Source: an uncultured Dorea sp.
GTDB lineage: Bacteria; Bacillota; Clostridia; Lachnospirales; Lachnospiraceae
NCBI GenBank assembly: GCA_910587575.1
Contig: CAJULU010000055.1
Span: 1 to 14,661 of the forward strand
DNA: 14,661 bases
Direction: 5' to 3'
Both the position numbers and the translations under genes were made by a program. Numbering within the stretch: the stretch's first letter is position 1; every line of letters begins with the position of its first letter. The notes beneath the pieces are model-generated. The model worked only from the letters and a program-made list of their open reading frames with translations, had not been told where the DNA came from and searched no databases. Shown piece after piece: positions 1 through 6,741 of the stretch.

Positions 1-106
1 CGAGTACCCAAATTCCTATGGCATTATTTTTTTATTGCCGCCTGTGCCGCTGTTAAATATTTTTTATCGCTCCCAGTACAAGGCTCTGCCCCGCCCCATT
101 CAAACC

Positions 107-133
107 TTTTAACGATTCCTGCTATCGTTAAAA
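107..133. repeat. Perfect 10-bp inverted repeat with 7-nt spacer
   Basis: TTTTAACGAT at 107-116 is the exact reverse complement of ATCGTTAAAA at 124-133, separated by TCCTGCT. There is no T run after either arm, so it is a poor intrinsic terminator. A dimeric repressor operator, or a structural repeat near the end of a mobile element, fits better. The symmetry is seen directly; its function is unknown. Confidence 0.6.
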
Positions 134-166
134 AGTGGTGCAAAATCAGAAAACGGAGCTGCTCAC

Positions 167-1333
167 TCAACAGAAAAAAGGCTCAAAAAGCGAAAAAATA
201 AAACCGCAGAACCCGCGAAATGCCTTATTTTCAGGCTTTTCTGCGGTTTCCCATTGTATCAATTTCGTTGTTGCGATGTTCATGGCACAGATCAGAATGA
301 AGTCAGCGGGAAATACGAAGTTTCCCTGGGTTCTGGTAATACGGATCTGCCGCTCTTCCAGGGGCTGCCTCAGCACTTCCAGCACCGGCTTCTGAAACTC
401 TGCCAGTTCATCCAGAAACAGTACACCGCCATGAGCAAGGCTGATCTCTCCCGGCACCGGAAAGGCGCCGCCGCCAATCAGCGCAGACTTTGTCACCGTA
501 TGGTGGACACTGCGGAAAGGACGTCCCGTTATCAGCGGATGCTCTTTGTCCACCATACCGAGAACACTGTAAATCTTGGTAATCTCGATACTTTCCTCCA
601 GGGTCGGCGGCGGCAGAATGGCAGGCACCCGCTTTGCCATCATGGACTTGCCGCTTCCCGGCGGCCCCACCATCAGCAGGTTGTGTCCGCCGGCCACCGC
701 CACCTCGGCGGCACGCTTTACTGCTTCCTGCCCCTGGATATCCCGGTAATCCAGAGGTTCTTCTTCTGTTCCCTCAAAAACCTCATCTCTTGAGCCGCCC
801 ATGACAGCCTTTATCTTCTGTTCCCCGCTGAGATAACGGCAGGCTTCCATGAGATGGCTGACCCCCAGAATCTCCATCCCTCTCACCAGGGCGCCCTCCC
901 GTACGTTCTGTTCCGGCAGAATGCATCTTCTGCACCCTTCTTCTTTGGCCCGTGTCACCATGGGGAGCACTCCCGGCACTTCTTTCACTGTTCCATCAAG
1001 GCTCAGTTCTCCAATTACCAGTGTGTCTGCAAGACTTCCTTCCGGGAAGATTCCCATGGATGCCAGAACCGCCAGTGCGATGGGCAGATCGAAAGACGCC
1101 CCTCTCTTTCTCACCATTGCAGGCGCAAGGTTCACCACCATTTTCTTTGCCGGCATCTGGATGCCCGAGTTACGAATCGCTGTCCTTACCCTCTCAGAAG
1201 CCTCTTTCACTTCCGAAGAGAGGTATCCCACCATATGGAACATGGGCAGGCCATTGCTTACATCTGCCTCCACATGGACCAGATCAATGTGAAGTCCCCG
1301 GATTGCGGCAGACAAGACCGTGCTGAATGACAT
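167..1333 (-). CDS. yifB: YifB/ComM-family Mg-chelatase-like AAA ATPase, truncated at the C-terminus
   Basis: YifB/ComM proteins are cytosolic AAA+ ATPases. The proteobacterial ComM is a hexameric branch-migration helicase used in transformation; the role in clostridia is not settled. Residues 1-125 are the Lon-like ChlI domain. The AAA domain has Walker A GPPGSGKS (223-230), Walker B VLFLDE (304-309) and the sensor-1 asparagine N352 in AMN. The family then continues with a Cys-Pro-rich turn, sensor 2 and the Mg_chelatase_C domain, giving about 500-510 residues. Here the homology stops at N352 and 36 unrelated residues follow to a stop at 167-169, for 388 in total. Those residues are translated from a terminator hairpin. 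The ATG at 1331-1333 has AAGGAG six bases upstream and starts with the family's usual STVLSAAI. The protein is probably inactive as an ATPase, since sensor 2 is missing, so this is functionally a pseudogene with an open frame. Family assignment is very secure. Confidence 0.9.
   Translation of the reverse strand: MSFSTVLSAAIRGLHIDLVHVEADVSNGLPMFHMVGYLSSEVKEASERVRTAIRNSGIQMPAKKMVVNLAPAMVRKRGASFDLPIALAVLASMGIFPEGSLADTLVIGELSLDGTVKEVPGVLPMVTRAKEEGCRRCILPEQNVREGALVRGMEILGVSHLMEACRYLSGEQKIKAVMGGSRDEVFEGTEEEPLDYRDIQGQEAVKRAAEVAVAGGHNLLMVGPPGSGKSMMAKRVPAILPPPTLEESIEITKIYSVLGMVDKEHPLITGRPFRSVHHTVTKSALIGGGAFPVPGEISLAHGGVLFLDELAEFQKPVLEVLRQPLEERQIRITRTQGNFVFPADFILICAMNIATTKLIQWETAEKPENKAFRGFCGFIFSLFEPFFC
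193..249 (-). terminator. Intrinsic terminator inside the yifB reading frame
   Basis: The arms AAACCGCAGAA (201-211) and TTCTGCGGTTT (239-249) are perfectly complementary over 11 bp. A nested stem GCCT (222-225)/AGGC (233-236) lies inside the loop. Read on the minus strand, the 3' arm runs straight into TTTTATTTTTT (193-203), the uridine tract of a factor-independent terminator. The plus side has no T tract, so it acts only on leftward transcripts. It lies before the in-frame stop of the truncated yifB at 167-169. Confidence 0.82.
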
Positions 1334-1434
1334 TCAAAACTCCTTTCCCTATATAAAATTACGAATCTGTGATATCATCGGCCGATACAGCCTGATAAAT
1401 GATAAATAGTGAAGCTTCGACTCTCGCGACCGCG

Positions 1435-1462
1435 GCCAAGGCCAAGATAACCTGGCTTTGGC
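1435..1462. repeat. GC-rich hairpin in the yifB upstream intergenic region
   Basis: GCCAAGGCCA (1435-1444) and TGGCTTTGGC (1453-1462) pair over 10 positions with an 8-nt loop. One pair is G-U if read on the plus strand and a mismatch if read on the minus strand. Flanking GCGA (1426-1429) and TCGC (1470-1473) could extend it. GCCAAG is tandemly repeated at 1435-1446. No T tract follows on either side. It stands out by GC content from the AT-rich spacer (1334-1555), which otherwise holds the yifB ribosome binding site, an 8-bp palindrome GAAGCTTC just right of 1410, and a weak GCGGA/TCCGC stem (1497-1519). It could be a REP-like intergenic repeat or part of a small RNA. No function is assigned. 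Confidence 0.5.
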
Positions 1463-1555
1463 TTATAGCTCGCAAGAATTAGGATTGTTATGAAATGCGG
1501 AAAAAAAAATAATATCCGCTGTCCACATTTATATTAATATACCTGATACAGGATT

Positions 1556-2611
1556 TCAAGAATTTCCGTCAGACAAATTTCGACATTTCCCGGCTCCCTT
1601 ATAGTTCCACAGGAATACCATCATCAATGCACTGATGATCAGCAGACTGTAGAAGCTGATTCCCCGGTTTACCAGTGTAGCCGCCGCCAGAGGATTCTTC
1701 ACAAACACGCCGGAAAACAGCTTCATAAACGCATATTCGCTGATACCTGCAGCACCAGGAAAAGGCAGCAGCGCCGTTGTCATGAACAGGACTGTCTGCA
1801 GCAGGAACATCTGGGGATATCTGGCCGCATTTTCTCCCATTGCAAGGCAGACCATATAGGGAATGCTGAACCAGCAGACGACCTGGCAGACGCTTACCAG
1901 GAACACCCTGCCCATCATCCGCGGCTTCTGACGAATCAGATCTGCACAGGTCTGGAAATCATGAAATGCTCCGTCCAGGCGTTCCTTCCACTTGTCCTTG
2001 TTCTTCACCGGGAAACGATCAATCCCACCGTACAGGAAGCCGAGAATCTTCTTTTTCAGTCTGCGGGAAAACATGACAGACAGCAGTCCTGTAATGAACA
2101 AAATGTTCAGCAGGAAGCCGAGTTCCGCCAGTACCAAAAGTTCCGCCGACGGTGTCACCTTTCCTCTGATCAGCGCCGCAATCGCCATCAGCTCCATGAA
2201 AAATACTGCAATCTGAAAACTTGCCAGTTCCCCAATCAATGCCAGCGTTCCATGTGCAATCTCAATCCCGTCTTTCTTCATCGCATAGAGCTGGGCCGGC
2301 TGTCCGCCTGTGGAAGAAGGCGTGATAGAACTGAAGAAGAAACCAATATAAGCGTATTTCATGCCCTGCCAGAATGTAACTGGATATCCAAAGGCCCGAA
2401 GCAGAATCCGCAGATTCATTCCTTCTGCAAGATGAAAAACCTCTGCCAGCAGAATTCCTGCAGCCAGAAAGGCCAGGGACGCCTTTGACAAAGCCTCCCA
2501 CACGATTCTCATATCAGTTCCCTTAAGCACCAGAAAACTCACAGCCGCCGCAAACACCAGAAATCCCCCGCCGTAACGGATTGTTTTCTGCACAGACAGA
2601 TTCTCACTCAT
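1556..2611 (-). CDS. YbhN-type flippase-like integral membrane protein (LPG synthase TM region / UPF0104 family)
   Basis: This 351-residue polytopic protein belongs to the lysylphosphatidylglycerol-synthase transmembrane-region family. Members lacking the soluble aminoacyl-transferase domain are thought to move lipids or lipid-linked glycans across the membrane. There is no such soluble domain here. Hydrophobic segments lie at about residues 13-30, 45-60, 83-95, 120-150, 157-181, 233-257, 266-285 and 316-334. Two family signatures are present: SSITPSSTGGQPAQ (94-107) and LLPFPGAAGISEYAF (281-295). The start is set at the ATG 2609-2611 because AAGGAGG plus GGAG sit just upstream. An in-frame ATG at 2651-2653 would overlap the previous gene and lacks such a site. 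Its stop lies 25 bp after the deacetylase stop, so it is the last gene of a three-gene unit with the deacetylase and glycosyltransferase. A strong terminator after it was not found. The family is secure; the substrate is unknown. Confidence 0.85.
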   Translation of the reverse strand: MSENLSVQKTIRYGGGFLVFAAAVSFLVLKGTDMRIVWEALSKASLAFLAAGILLAEVFHLAEGMNLRILLRAFGYPVTFWQGMKYAYIGFFFSSITPSSTGGQPAQLYAMKKDGIEIAHGTLALIGELASFQIAVFFMELMAIAALIRGKVTPSAELLVLAELGFLLNILFITGLLSVMFSRRLKKKILGFLYGGIDRFPVKNKDKWKERLDGAFHDFQTCADLIRQKPRMMGRVFLVSVCQVVCWFSIPYMVCLAMGENAARYPQMFLLQTVLFMTTALLPFPGAAGISEYAFMKLFSGVFVKNPLAAATLVNRGISFYSLLIISALMMVFLWNYKGAGKCRNLSDGNS

Positions 2612-2636
2612 ACTGCTCCTCCCCTCCTTGCATCTA

Positions 2637-3347
2637 TTACCACTGGTAAACATCCATCTTTTCGAAGGAATATCCCCGTTTCAGCAGAACCGGCAGAGCA
2701 TTTCGCAGCGCTTCTACCGTCCGCCCCGGCGCATGATCTTTTCCTCTTCCATCATGAAGGCAGACGACTGCACCCGGGAATACCCTCTGTAAGATTTTCT
2801 TTTCGATAGAACCGGCTGTCTCCCGGGCTGCCCAGTCATGGGCCATCACATCCCAGAAAGTCAGTTTCAGTTTCATCCTCTGACAGTAATACAAGGTCCA
2901 AAGATTCAGGTGCCCCCAGGGCGGACGGTAAGCAGAGACTTCACACCCCAGATTCCGCAGGATTTCCACCGAATCTTCCAGATCCTTACGGATGAATTCT
3001 CTTCCTCTGAACAGAGCATTTTCATGGGACACAGAATGAATCCCGATAAAATGCCCCTCCGATTTCATCCTTCTGATCAACTCCGGATTCTCCCTGGCAA
3101 ATTCTCCCACAACAAAGAAACCAGCCTGAATCCGATGCAGCTTCAGAAGATCCAGAAGCTGCCCGGTATATACCCTGTCCGGCCCGTCATCGAAAGTCAG
3201 ATACAGCCGTTTTCCCATCCTGCTGTCACGGCTTCTCTTCCTGCCCCTTTGCCTCCAGCGGTATTTCAGATATTCCGAGGGAACCAGTCCATAACCGGCC
3301 AGCGCCGCACAGAGTAAGCCTGTACCAGCCTGATATTTTCTTTTCAT
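2637..3347 (-). CDS. Polysaccharide deacetylase (NodB / CE4 family), membrane anchored
   Basis: CE4 enzymes remove N- or O-acetyl groups from cell-surface glycans using a metal bound by Asp-His-His. All five motifs are present in 236 residues: TFDDGP (51-56; D53 catalytic base, D54 metal ligand), HSVSH (104-108; two metal-binding histidines), RPPWG (141-145), DW (171-172) and LHD (197-199; catalytic histidine). Residues 8-24 form a short hydrophobic segment after KRK, consistent with an uncleaved N-terminal anchor that places the catalytic domain outside the membrane. The ATG has AAGGAGG eight bases upstream. It follows the glycosyltransferase by 28 bp and precedes the YbhN gene by 25 bp. This context suggests a glycolipid or glycan headgroup as substrate rather than bulk peptidoglycan, which is inference. 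Peptidoglycan GlcNAc deacetylase (PdaA/PgdA-like) is the main alternative. Confidence 0.88.
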   Translation of the reverse strand: MKRKYQAGTGLLCAALAGYGLVPSEYLKYRWRQRGRKRSRDSRMGKRLYLTFDDGPDRVYTGQLLDLLKLHRIQAGFFVVGEFARENPELIRRMKSEGHFIGIHSVSHENALFRGREFIRKDLEDSVEILRNLGCEVSAYRPPWGHLNLWTLYYCQRMKLKLTFWDVMAHDWAARETAGSIEKKILQRVFPGAVVCLHDGRGKDHAPGRTVEALRNALPVLLKRGYSFEKMDVYQW

Positions 3348-3375
3348 CTCTTTGTCCTCCTTTTGCCGTCATCTG

Positions 3376-4572
3376 TTACGAACACAGTCTTTGTCCCGAC
3401 AGCATCGCCAGAAGACTGTCAGACTCCCGGAAACTGTATTCTGATACGGATTTGCGTCCCCGCCGTGCAATTTCCCGGACTGCCCCGGAAAGTTCTGTGT
3501 CCATCATCTCATGCTGCGCTCTGACTATGTTTTTTCTCATTTCTTCTAATCTGCCGGAATCTTCCAGAAGTCTTTGTAATTCTGCCGTAAAATCTTCGTT
3601 TTTATCCCACACTACCCGTGCAAATCCGTTTTCCTGTGCATATCTTGCATTTACGGCCTCCTGCTCCAGAAACGGCCGGATAACGAACATGGGCACCTGA
3701 CTGTGCAGGATTTCAAACAGCGTGATTCCTCCCGCCTTTGTAATCACCAGATCTGCCTTTCGCATACAGTCTGCAATCTGCTCCACGTATCCCAGGACTT
3801 CAATATCATCGAACCGTCCCTTCCAGGCCTCATAGAGTTTCTGGTTCTTTCCCGTAATCACGGTTGCCTTTACCCCCGGCATCTCATGCAGCGTGCATAA
3901 TATATCATCCAGTTCCGGCATGATTCCCAGGCCGCCGCCCATGATTAGAACCTGTTTCCCGGCTTCCTTGTCTTTCCTGCCGTCTGTGCCGTCTAAAGAT
4001 CCGGATACATCCGGAAGCGCCCGCTGAGTCAGAAACTGCTGCCGCACCGGCACACCTGTCACCAGAACGTTTTCCGGCAAAGCCCCGAAACCGGCCAGGT
4101 TGTCCTTCACTTCCACGGTAGGCGCCAGATACAGGTCCGTCTGACCGGCATACCACTCCTTATGCATACTGATATCTGTGATACAGGTGACAAGCAGAAT
4201 CCGGCTGTCTGACTTCGCCTTATAGGTTGCCGCCGCCTTCACACAGAACGGATGGGTACACACAATCACGTCCGGCCGGTACTCCTCTATCATTCTGCAG
4301 AATTTCCGGTAAATCAGCGGGCTGCTTGGTCTGTTTCCGGAATTCATTTTTCCGGAAATCTTATAGACCAGGTTGTAGATTCCATGATACCGTTCCGCTA
4401 CAAGCCCGAATACCTTGTATATGATCCTGCTGATGAATGGACTGAAATACGAGGGAAGGTCTTTCTGTATGACCACGGCCTCCGGATCCTGCCGCCTGAA
4501 TTCCTCTCTGACTGCGTTCGCCGCCATCTCATGTCCAAATCCAAATCTTCCGCTTAATATGAATACCTTCAT
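3376..4572 (-). CDS. MGDG synthase / UgtP-like processive glycolipid glycosyltransferase (GT28)
   Basis: The family transfers glucose or galactose from UDP-sugar to diacylglycerol at the inner face of the membrane, making glycolipids and lipoteichoic acid anchors; MurG is a relative. The 398-residue protein has the MGDG_synth N-domain, opening with SGRFGFGHEMAANA (7-20) in which GH..AA is the lipid-acceptor signature. The C-terminal GT28 half carries the nucleotide-binding GGGLG (212-216), TGKN (240-243), LGYV (260-263), TKAGGITLFE (278-287) and a Q304-E-x-x-N308 motif. A less conserved linker falls around 185-205 and the C-terminus (375-398) is low in conservation. The ATG at 4570-4572 follows GAAGGGGG. 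It opens a unit with the deacetylase and the YbhN protein. The 240-bp region upstream carries the sigK terminator and three TCTAAA copies but no promoter I can defend. Whether the acceptor is diacylglycerol or another lipid is unknown. Confidence 0.87.
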   Translation of the reverse strand: MKVFILSGRFGFGHEMAANAVREEFRRQDPEAVVIQKDLPSYFSPFISRIIYKVFGLVAERYHGIYNLVYKISGKMNSGNRPSSPLIYRKFCRMIEEYRPDVIVCTHPFCVKAAATYKAKSDSRILLVTCITDISMHKEWYAGQTDLYLAPTVEVKDNLAGFGALPENVLVTGVPVRQQFLTQRALPDVSGSLDGTDGRKDKEAGKQVLIMGGGLGIMPELDDILCTLHEMPGVKATVITGKNQKLYEAWKGRFDDIEVLGYVEQIADCMRKADLVITKAGGITLFEILHSQVPMFVIRPFLEQEAVNARYAQENGFARVVWDKNEDFTAELQRLLEDSGRLEEMRKNIVRAQHEMMDTELSGAVREIARRGRKSVSEYSFRESDSLLAMLSGQRLCS

Positions 4573-4751
4573 ATGAATCCCCCTTCGCTTCTGTTCCCAG
4601 AATCTGCTGTCGTTTTTCTTATGAATGCTATTCTATTCCTGAAATCTAAAGAATGCCGACATGGAATTCTAAACATATTCTGAAGATATCCTTGGGTTCT
4701 TCTTCCGTTTCTAAAGATTCTCTTAAGAAGCGGGAGTTTTCCTGACAACAG

Positions 4752-4787
4752 AAAAAGACATGTCTGAAAACGGATTTCTGACATGCC
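4752..4787 (-). terminator. Intrinsic terminator after sigK
   Basis: On the minus strand GGCATGTCAGAAA pairs with TTTTCAGACATGTC, with one G-U pair and one A-A mismatch, around a loop of about five nucleotides. TTTTT (4752-4756) follows immediately. It lies 25 bp after the sigK stop and separates sigK from the glycosyltransferase unit. The rest of the 4573-4812 gap holds only the RBS of the next gene and scattered TCTAAA repeats. Confidence 0.85.
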
Positions 4788-4812
4788 TTTGTTCTTCTCT
4801 GGTCTGGTATTT

Positions 4813-5430
4813 TTAAAAGTATGCTCTTAGTTTCTCGATTGCGCTCTTTTCAATCCTGGAAACATAAGAACGGGAGATACCTAACTGCTTTGCGATCTCC
4901 CGCTGGGTATATTCTTCTTCATTATATAATCCGTACCGCATTTTCAGCACCAGCCGCTCCCGCGGCGACAGCTCGGATTCCACCTTATGGTACAGAAGCC
5001 GGACATCGTCACTTAACTCCACCTTCCTGTGCGCATCGTCCTCTTCTGTCTCGATGATATCGAAAAGCTGGATCTCATTGCCCTCCCGGTCGGTTCCGAT
5101 CGGCTCATACAGCGAGATCTCTTTCGATGACTTCTTCTTTGCCCGCATATACATCAGAATCTCGTTCTCGATACACCGCGCGGCGTAGGTTCCAAGTCTG
5201 ACACATTTATCTGGATTAAAAGTCACAACCGCCTTGATCAGCCCGATGGTTCCTATAGACAGCAGATCCTCCGTATCTTCCGGTGAGGACTGGTATTTTT
5301 TTACGATATGTGCAACGAGGCGCAGATTCCGCTCTATCAGAATATGTTTTGCTTCAAGATCTCCCTCCGTATATTTTTGCATATAATATCTTTCTTCTGC
5401 GGCTGTGAGGGGTTGGGGAAATGATTTCAA
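4813..5430 (-). CDS. sigK: RNA polymerase sporulation sigma factor SigK (short form without pro-sequence)
   Basis: SigK directs late mother-cell transcription (spore coat and cortex genes). Region 2 is seen in LRLVAHIVKKYQ and DLLSIGTIGLIKAV, followed by TYAARCIENEILM. Region 4 ends in the helix-turn-helix TQREIAKQLGISRSYVSRIE. The frame opens at GTG 5437-5439, but a better start is TTG 5428-5430. It is six bases after GAGGTG, gives MKSFPQPLT, and leaves a leader of about 20 nt from the promoter at 5458-5487. The resulting protein has 205 residues. An in-frame TGA shortly upstream rules out a Bacillus-type 20-residue pro-peptide, so the factor should be active when made, as known for Clostridioides difficile. 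The gene is continuous, with no skin-like element splitting it. A terminator closes it at 4752-4787. Identity is very secure; the exact start is moderately so. Confidence 0.93.
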   Translation of the reverse strand: MKSFPQPLTAAEERYYMQKYTEGDLEAKHILIERNLRLVAHIVKKYQSSPEDTEDLLSIGTIGLIKAVVTFNPDKCVRLGTYAARCIENEILMYMRAKKKSSKEISLYEPIGTDREGNEIQLFDIIETEEDDAHRKVELSDDVRLLYHKVESELSPRERLVLKMRYGLYNEEEYTQREIAKQLGISRSYVSRIEKSAIEKLRAYF

Positions 5431-5457
5431 GAGAAGCACCTCTAAGCGTATTTGATA

Positions 5458-5487
5458 TAGTCTATGTGACGCTCATTGTTTTTGTGC
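5458..5487 (-). promoter_or_regulatory. Mother-cell (SigK/SigE-type) promoter of sigK
   Basis: On the minus strand CATAGACTA (5458-5466) is a perfect match to the Bacillus SigK -10 pattern CATAnnnTA. It also matches 7 of 8 positions of the SigE -10 CATACACT. An AC pair (5484-5485) lies 17 nt upstream, matching the SigK -35. GCACAAA overlaps the place of a SigE -35 but fits only partly. Predicted start of transcription is near 5451, about 20 nt before the TTG start. Bacillus sigK is transcribed by both factors; use here is inferred from the motif. Confidence 0.55.
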
Positions 5488-5511
5488 TTTTCCACTTGAA
5501 AGTATTTAGAT

Positions 5512-6741
5512 CTATGGTTCCGCCCTTCTCAGAATATCGTACCTGTCCGCTTCACAGCCCAGGTCTACATACAGCACCTGCTTCGGGTGAGGGGCGCTTT
5601 CCTGCCCGTTCCCTTCCTCATCCACGATCTTTCGCACCGTTACTTCCACATTCCTGCCATCCGGCTTCATAATCTCAATCATTTCACCCACGGAGAACTT
5701 ATTTCTCTGCTCAATCCGGTACATTCCGTCTCTCTCGTCTCCGATCATCCCAAGATAAGTATATTCTTTCACATAGGTATTGTTGTCATAGATCTGGCCT
5801 GTCTCATCCGGTTTCCCGAAATAAAATCCCGTGGTAAACTGACGGTAGGTACAGTTGGAAATCTGATCCAGATACCACGGCATATTCTCCTCATACTTCC
5901 TGGGATCTTCCAGATAATCATCAATGGCCTTCCGGTACGTTCTCGCTACCGTTGCCACATAGAGAGCCGTCTTCATCCGGCCTTCAATCTTAAAACTGTC
6001 AATTCCCGCCCCGATCATCTCCGGAATATGCTCTATCATGCACAGATCCCTGGAATTAAAGATAAAAGTCCCCCGCTCGTTCTCATACACCGGCATGTAT
6101 TCTCCCGGCCTGGTTTCCTCCATAATCGAATATTTCCACCGGCAGGGATGGGTACATGCCCCCTGGTTTGCGTCCCTTCCGGTAAAATAATTGCTTAAGA
6201 GGCACCTTCCCGAATAGGAGATACACATTGCCCCATGGATAAAGCTCTCGATCTCCATCTCCTTTGGAATCCTCTCCCGGATCTCCCGGATCTCCTTTAA
6301 CGAAAGTTCTCTGGAAGAGACCACCCGCTTTGCTCCGAGTTTCCACCAGAACCGGTAAGTTCCATAGTTCGTATTATTTGCCTGGGTACTGATATGCCGG
6401 TCCGTCTCAGGGCAGATCTCTTTTGCCATCTCAAAGACGGCCGGATCTGCAATAATCAGCGCATCCGGTTCCATCTCCTTTAACTCATGAAGATACTGCC
6501 TTACCCCTTCCAGATCGTCATTATGGGCAAGAATATTCACCGTCACATGAACCTTCACACCGTGCTCATGGGCAAATTCGATCCCCGCCTTCATATCCTC
6601 TCTGGAAAAATTCTTCGCCTTTGCCCGCAGTCCGTAGGCTTCTCCGCCGATATAGACTGCATCTGCACCGAATATGACCGCCGTCTTCAATACCTCCAGA
6701 CAGCTTGCCGGAATCAGCAGTTCAGGCCGTTTTCTGTTCAT
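5512..6741 (-). CDS. trhP: Peptidase-U32-family tRNA hydroxylation protein (TrhP-type)
   Basis: Despite the peptidase name, U32 proteins of the YrrN/YrrO/YegQ type make 5-hydroxyuridine at tRNA position 34 with prephenate as oxygen-related cofactor and an Fe-S cluster. The 409-residue protein begins ELLIPASCLEVLKTAVIFGA and has the U32 signature ESFIHGAMCISYSGRCLLS (165-183). Cysteines C173, C180, C196 and C234 are spaced almost as the four cluster ligands of the relatives UbiU/UbiV; C200 is an extra. The ATG shares ATGA with the trmR stop (4-bp overlap), so the two are translationally coupled. This pairing mirrors yrrM-yrrN-yrrO of Bacillus subtilis, except that only one U32 gene is present. 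The C-terminal segment (about 330-409) resembles the short beta-barrel found in this subfamily. The family is certain; tRNA specificity rests on the neighbour and on family knowledge. Confidence 0.88.
   Translation of the reverse strand: MNRKRPELLIPASCLEVLKTAVIFGADAVYIGGEAYGLRAKAKNFSREDMKAGIEFAHEHGVKVHVTVNILAHNDDLEGVRQYLHELKEMEPDALIIADPAVFEMAKEICPETDRHISTQANNTNYGTYRFWWKLGAKRVVSSRELSLKEIREIRERIPKEMEIESFIHGAMCISYSGRCLLSNYFTGRDANQGACTHPCRWKYSIMEETRPGEYMPVYENERGTFIFNSRDLCMIEHIPEMIGAGIDSFKIEGRMKTALYVATVARTYRKAIDDYLEDPRKYEENMPWYLDQISNCTYRQFTTGFYFGKPDETGQIYDNNTYVKEYTYLGMIGDERDGMYRIEQRNKFSVGEMIEIMKPDGRNVEVTVRKIVDEEGNGQESAPHPKQVLYVDLGCEADRYDILRRAEP

Larger units (their letters stand above)
1..277. other. 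Foreign-looking sequence replacing the 3' end of yifB; possible mobile-element end
   Basis: The yifB reading frame matches its family up to codon 278-280 and loses all resemblance below 278. The remaining sequence is AT-rich and holds an intrinsic terminator on the minus strand (193-249), a perfect 10-bp inverted repeat (107-116/124-133), and short A/T runs. A minus-strand frame open from about 187 to about 30 encodes some 50 residues ending AQAAIKK, with no convincing start and no family I recognise. I see no integrase, transposase or target-site duplication. An integrated element whose body lies to the left, or a deletion that fused two loci, would both explain it. The comM family is an established insertion target in Acinetobacter (AbaR islands), so insertion is plausible but inferred. 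Confidence 0.4.

Noticed and set aside
135..395. An 86-codon plus-strand frame at the left edge
   Set aside because: It spans the yifB junction and the terminator hairpin on the opposite strand, has no good ribosome binding site and shows no recognisable protein features.
1497..1519. GCGGA/TCCGC stem after the YbhN gene as a terminator
   Set aside because: The stem is only 5 bp around a 13-nt A/T loop, and the T run is in the loop rather than after the stem.
2612..2653. Upstream ATG extending the YbhN gene by 14 residues
   Set aside because: It would overlap the deacetylase stop and lacks a ribosome binding site, whereas the ATG at 2609-2611 has a strong AAGGAGG/GGAG.
4569..4784. A 71-codon minus-strand frame upstream of the glycosyltransferase
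   Set aside because: It runs through the sigK terminator, is basic and low in family character, and overlaps the next start. It lies in the promoter region rather than being a gene.
4813..5430. A skin-like element interrupting sigK
   Set aside because: The coding sequence is continuous from region 2 through region 4 with no break.
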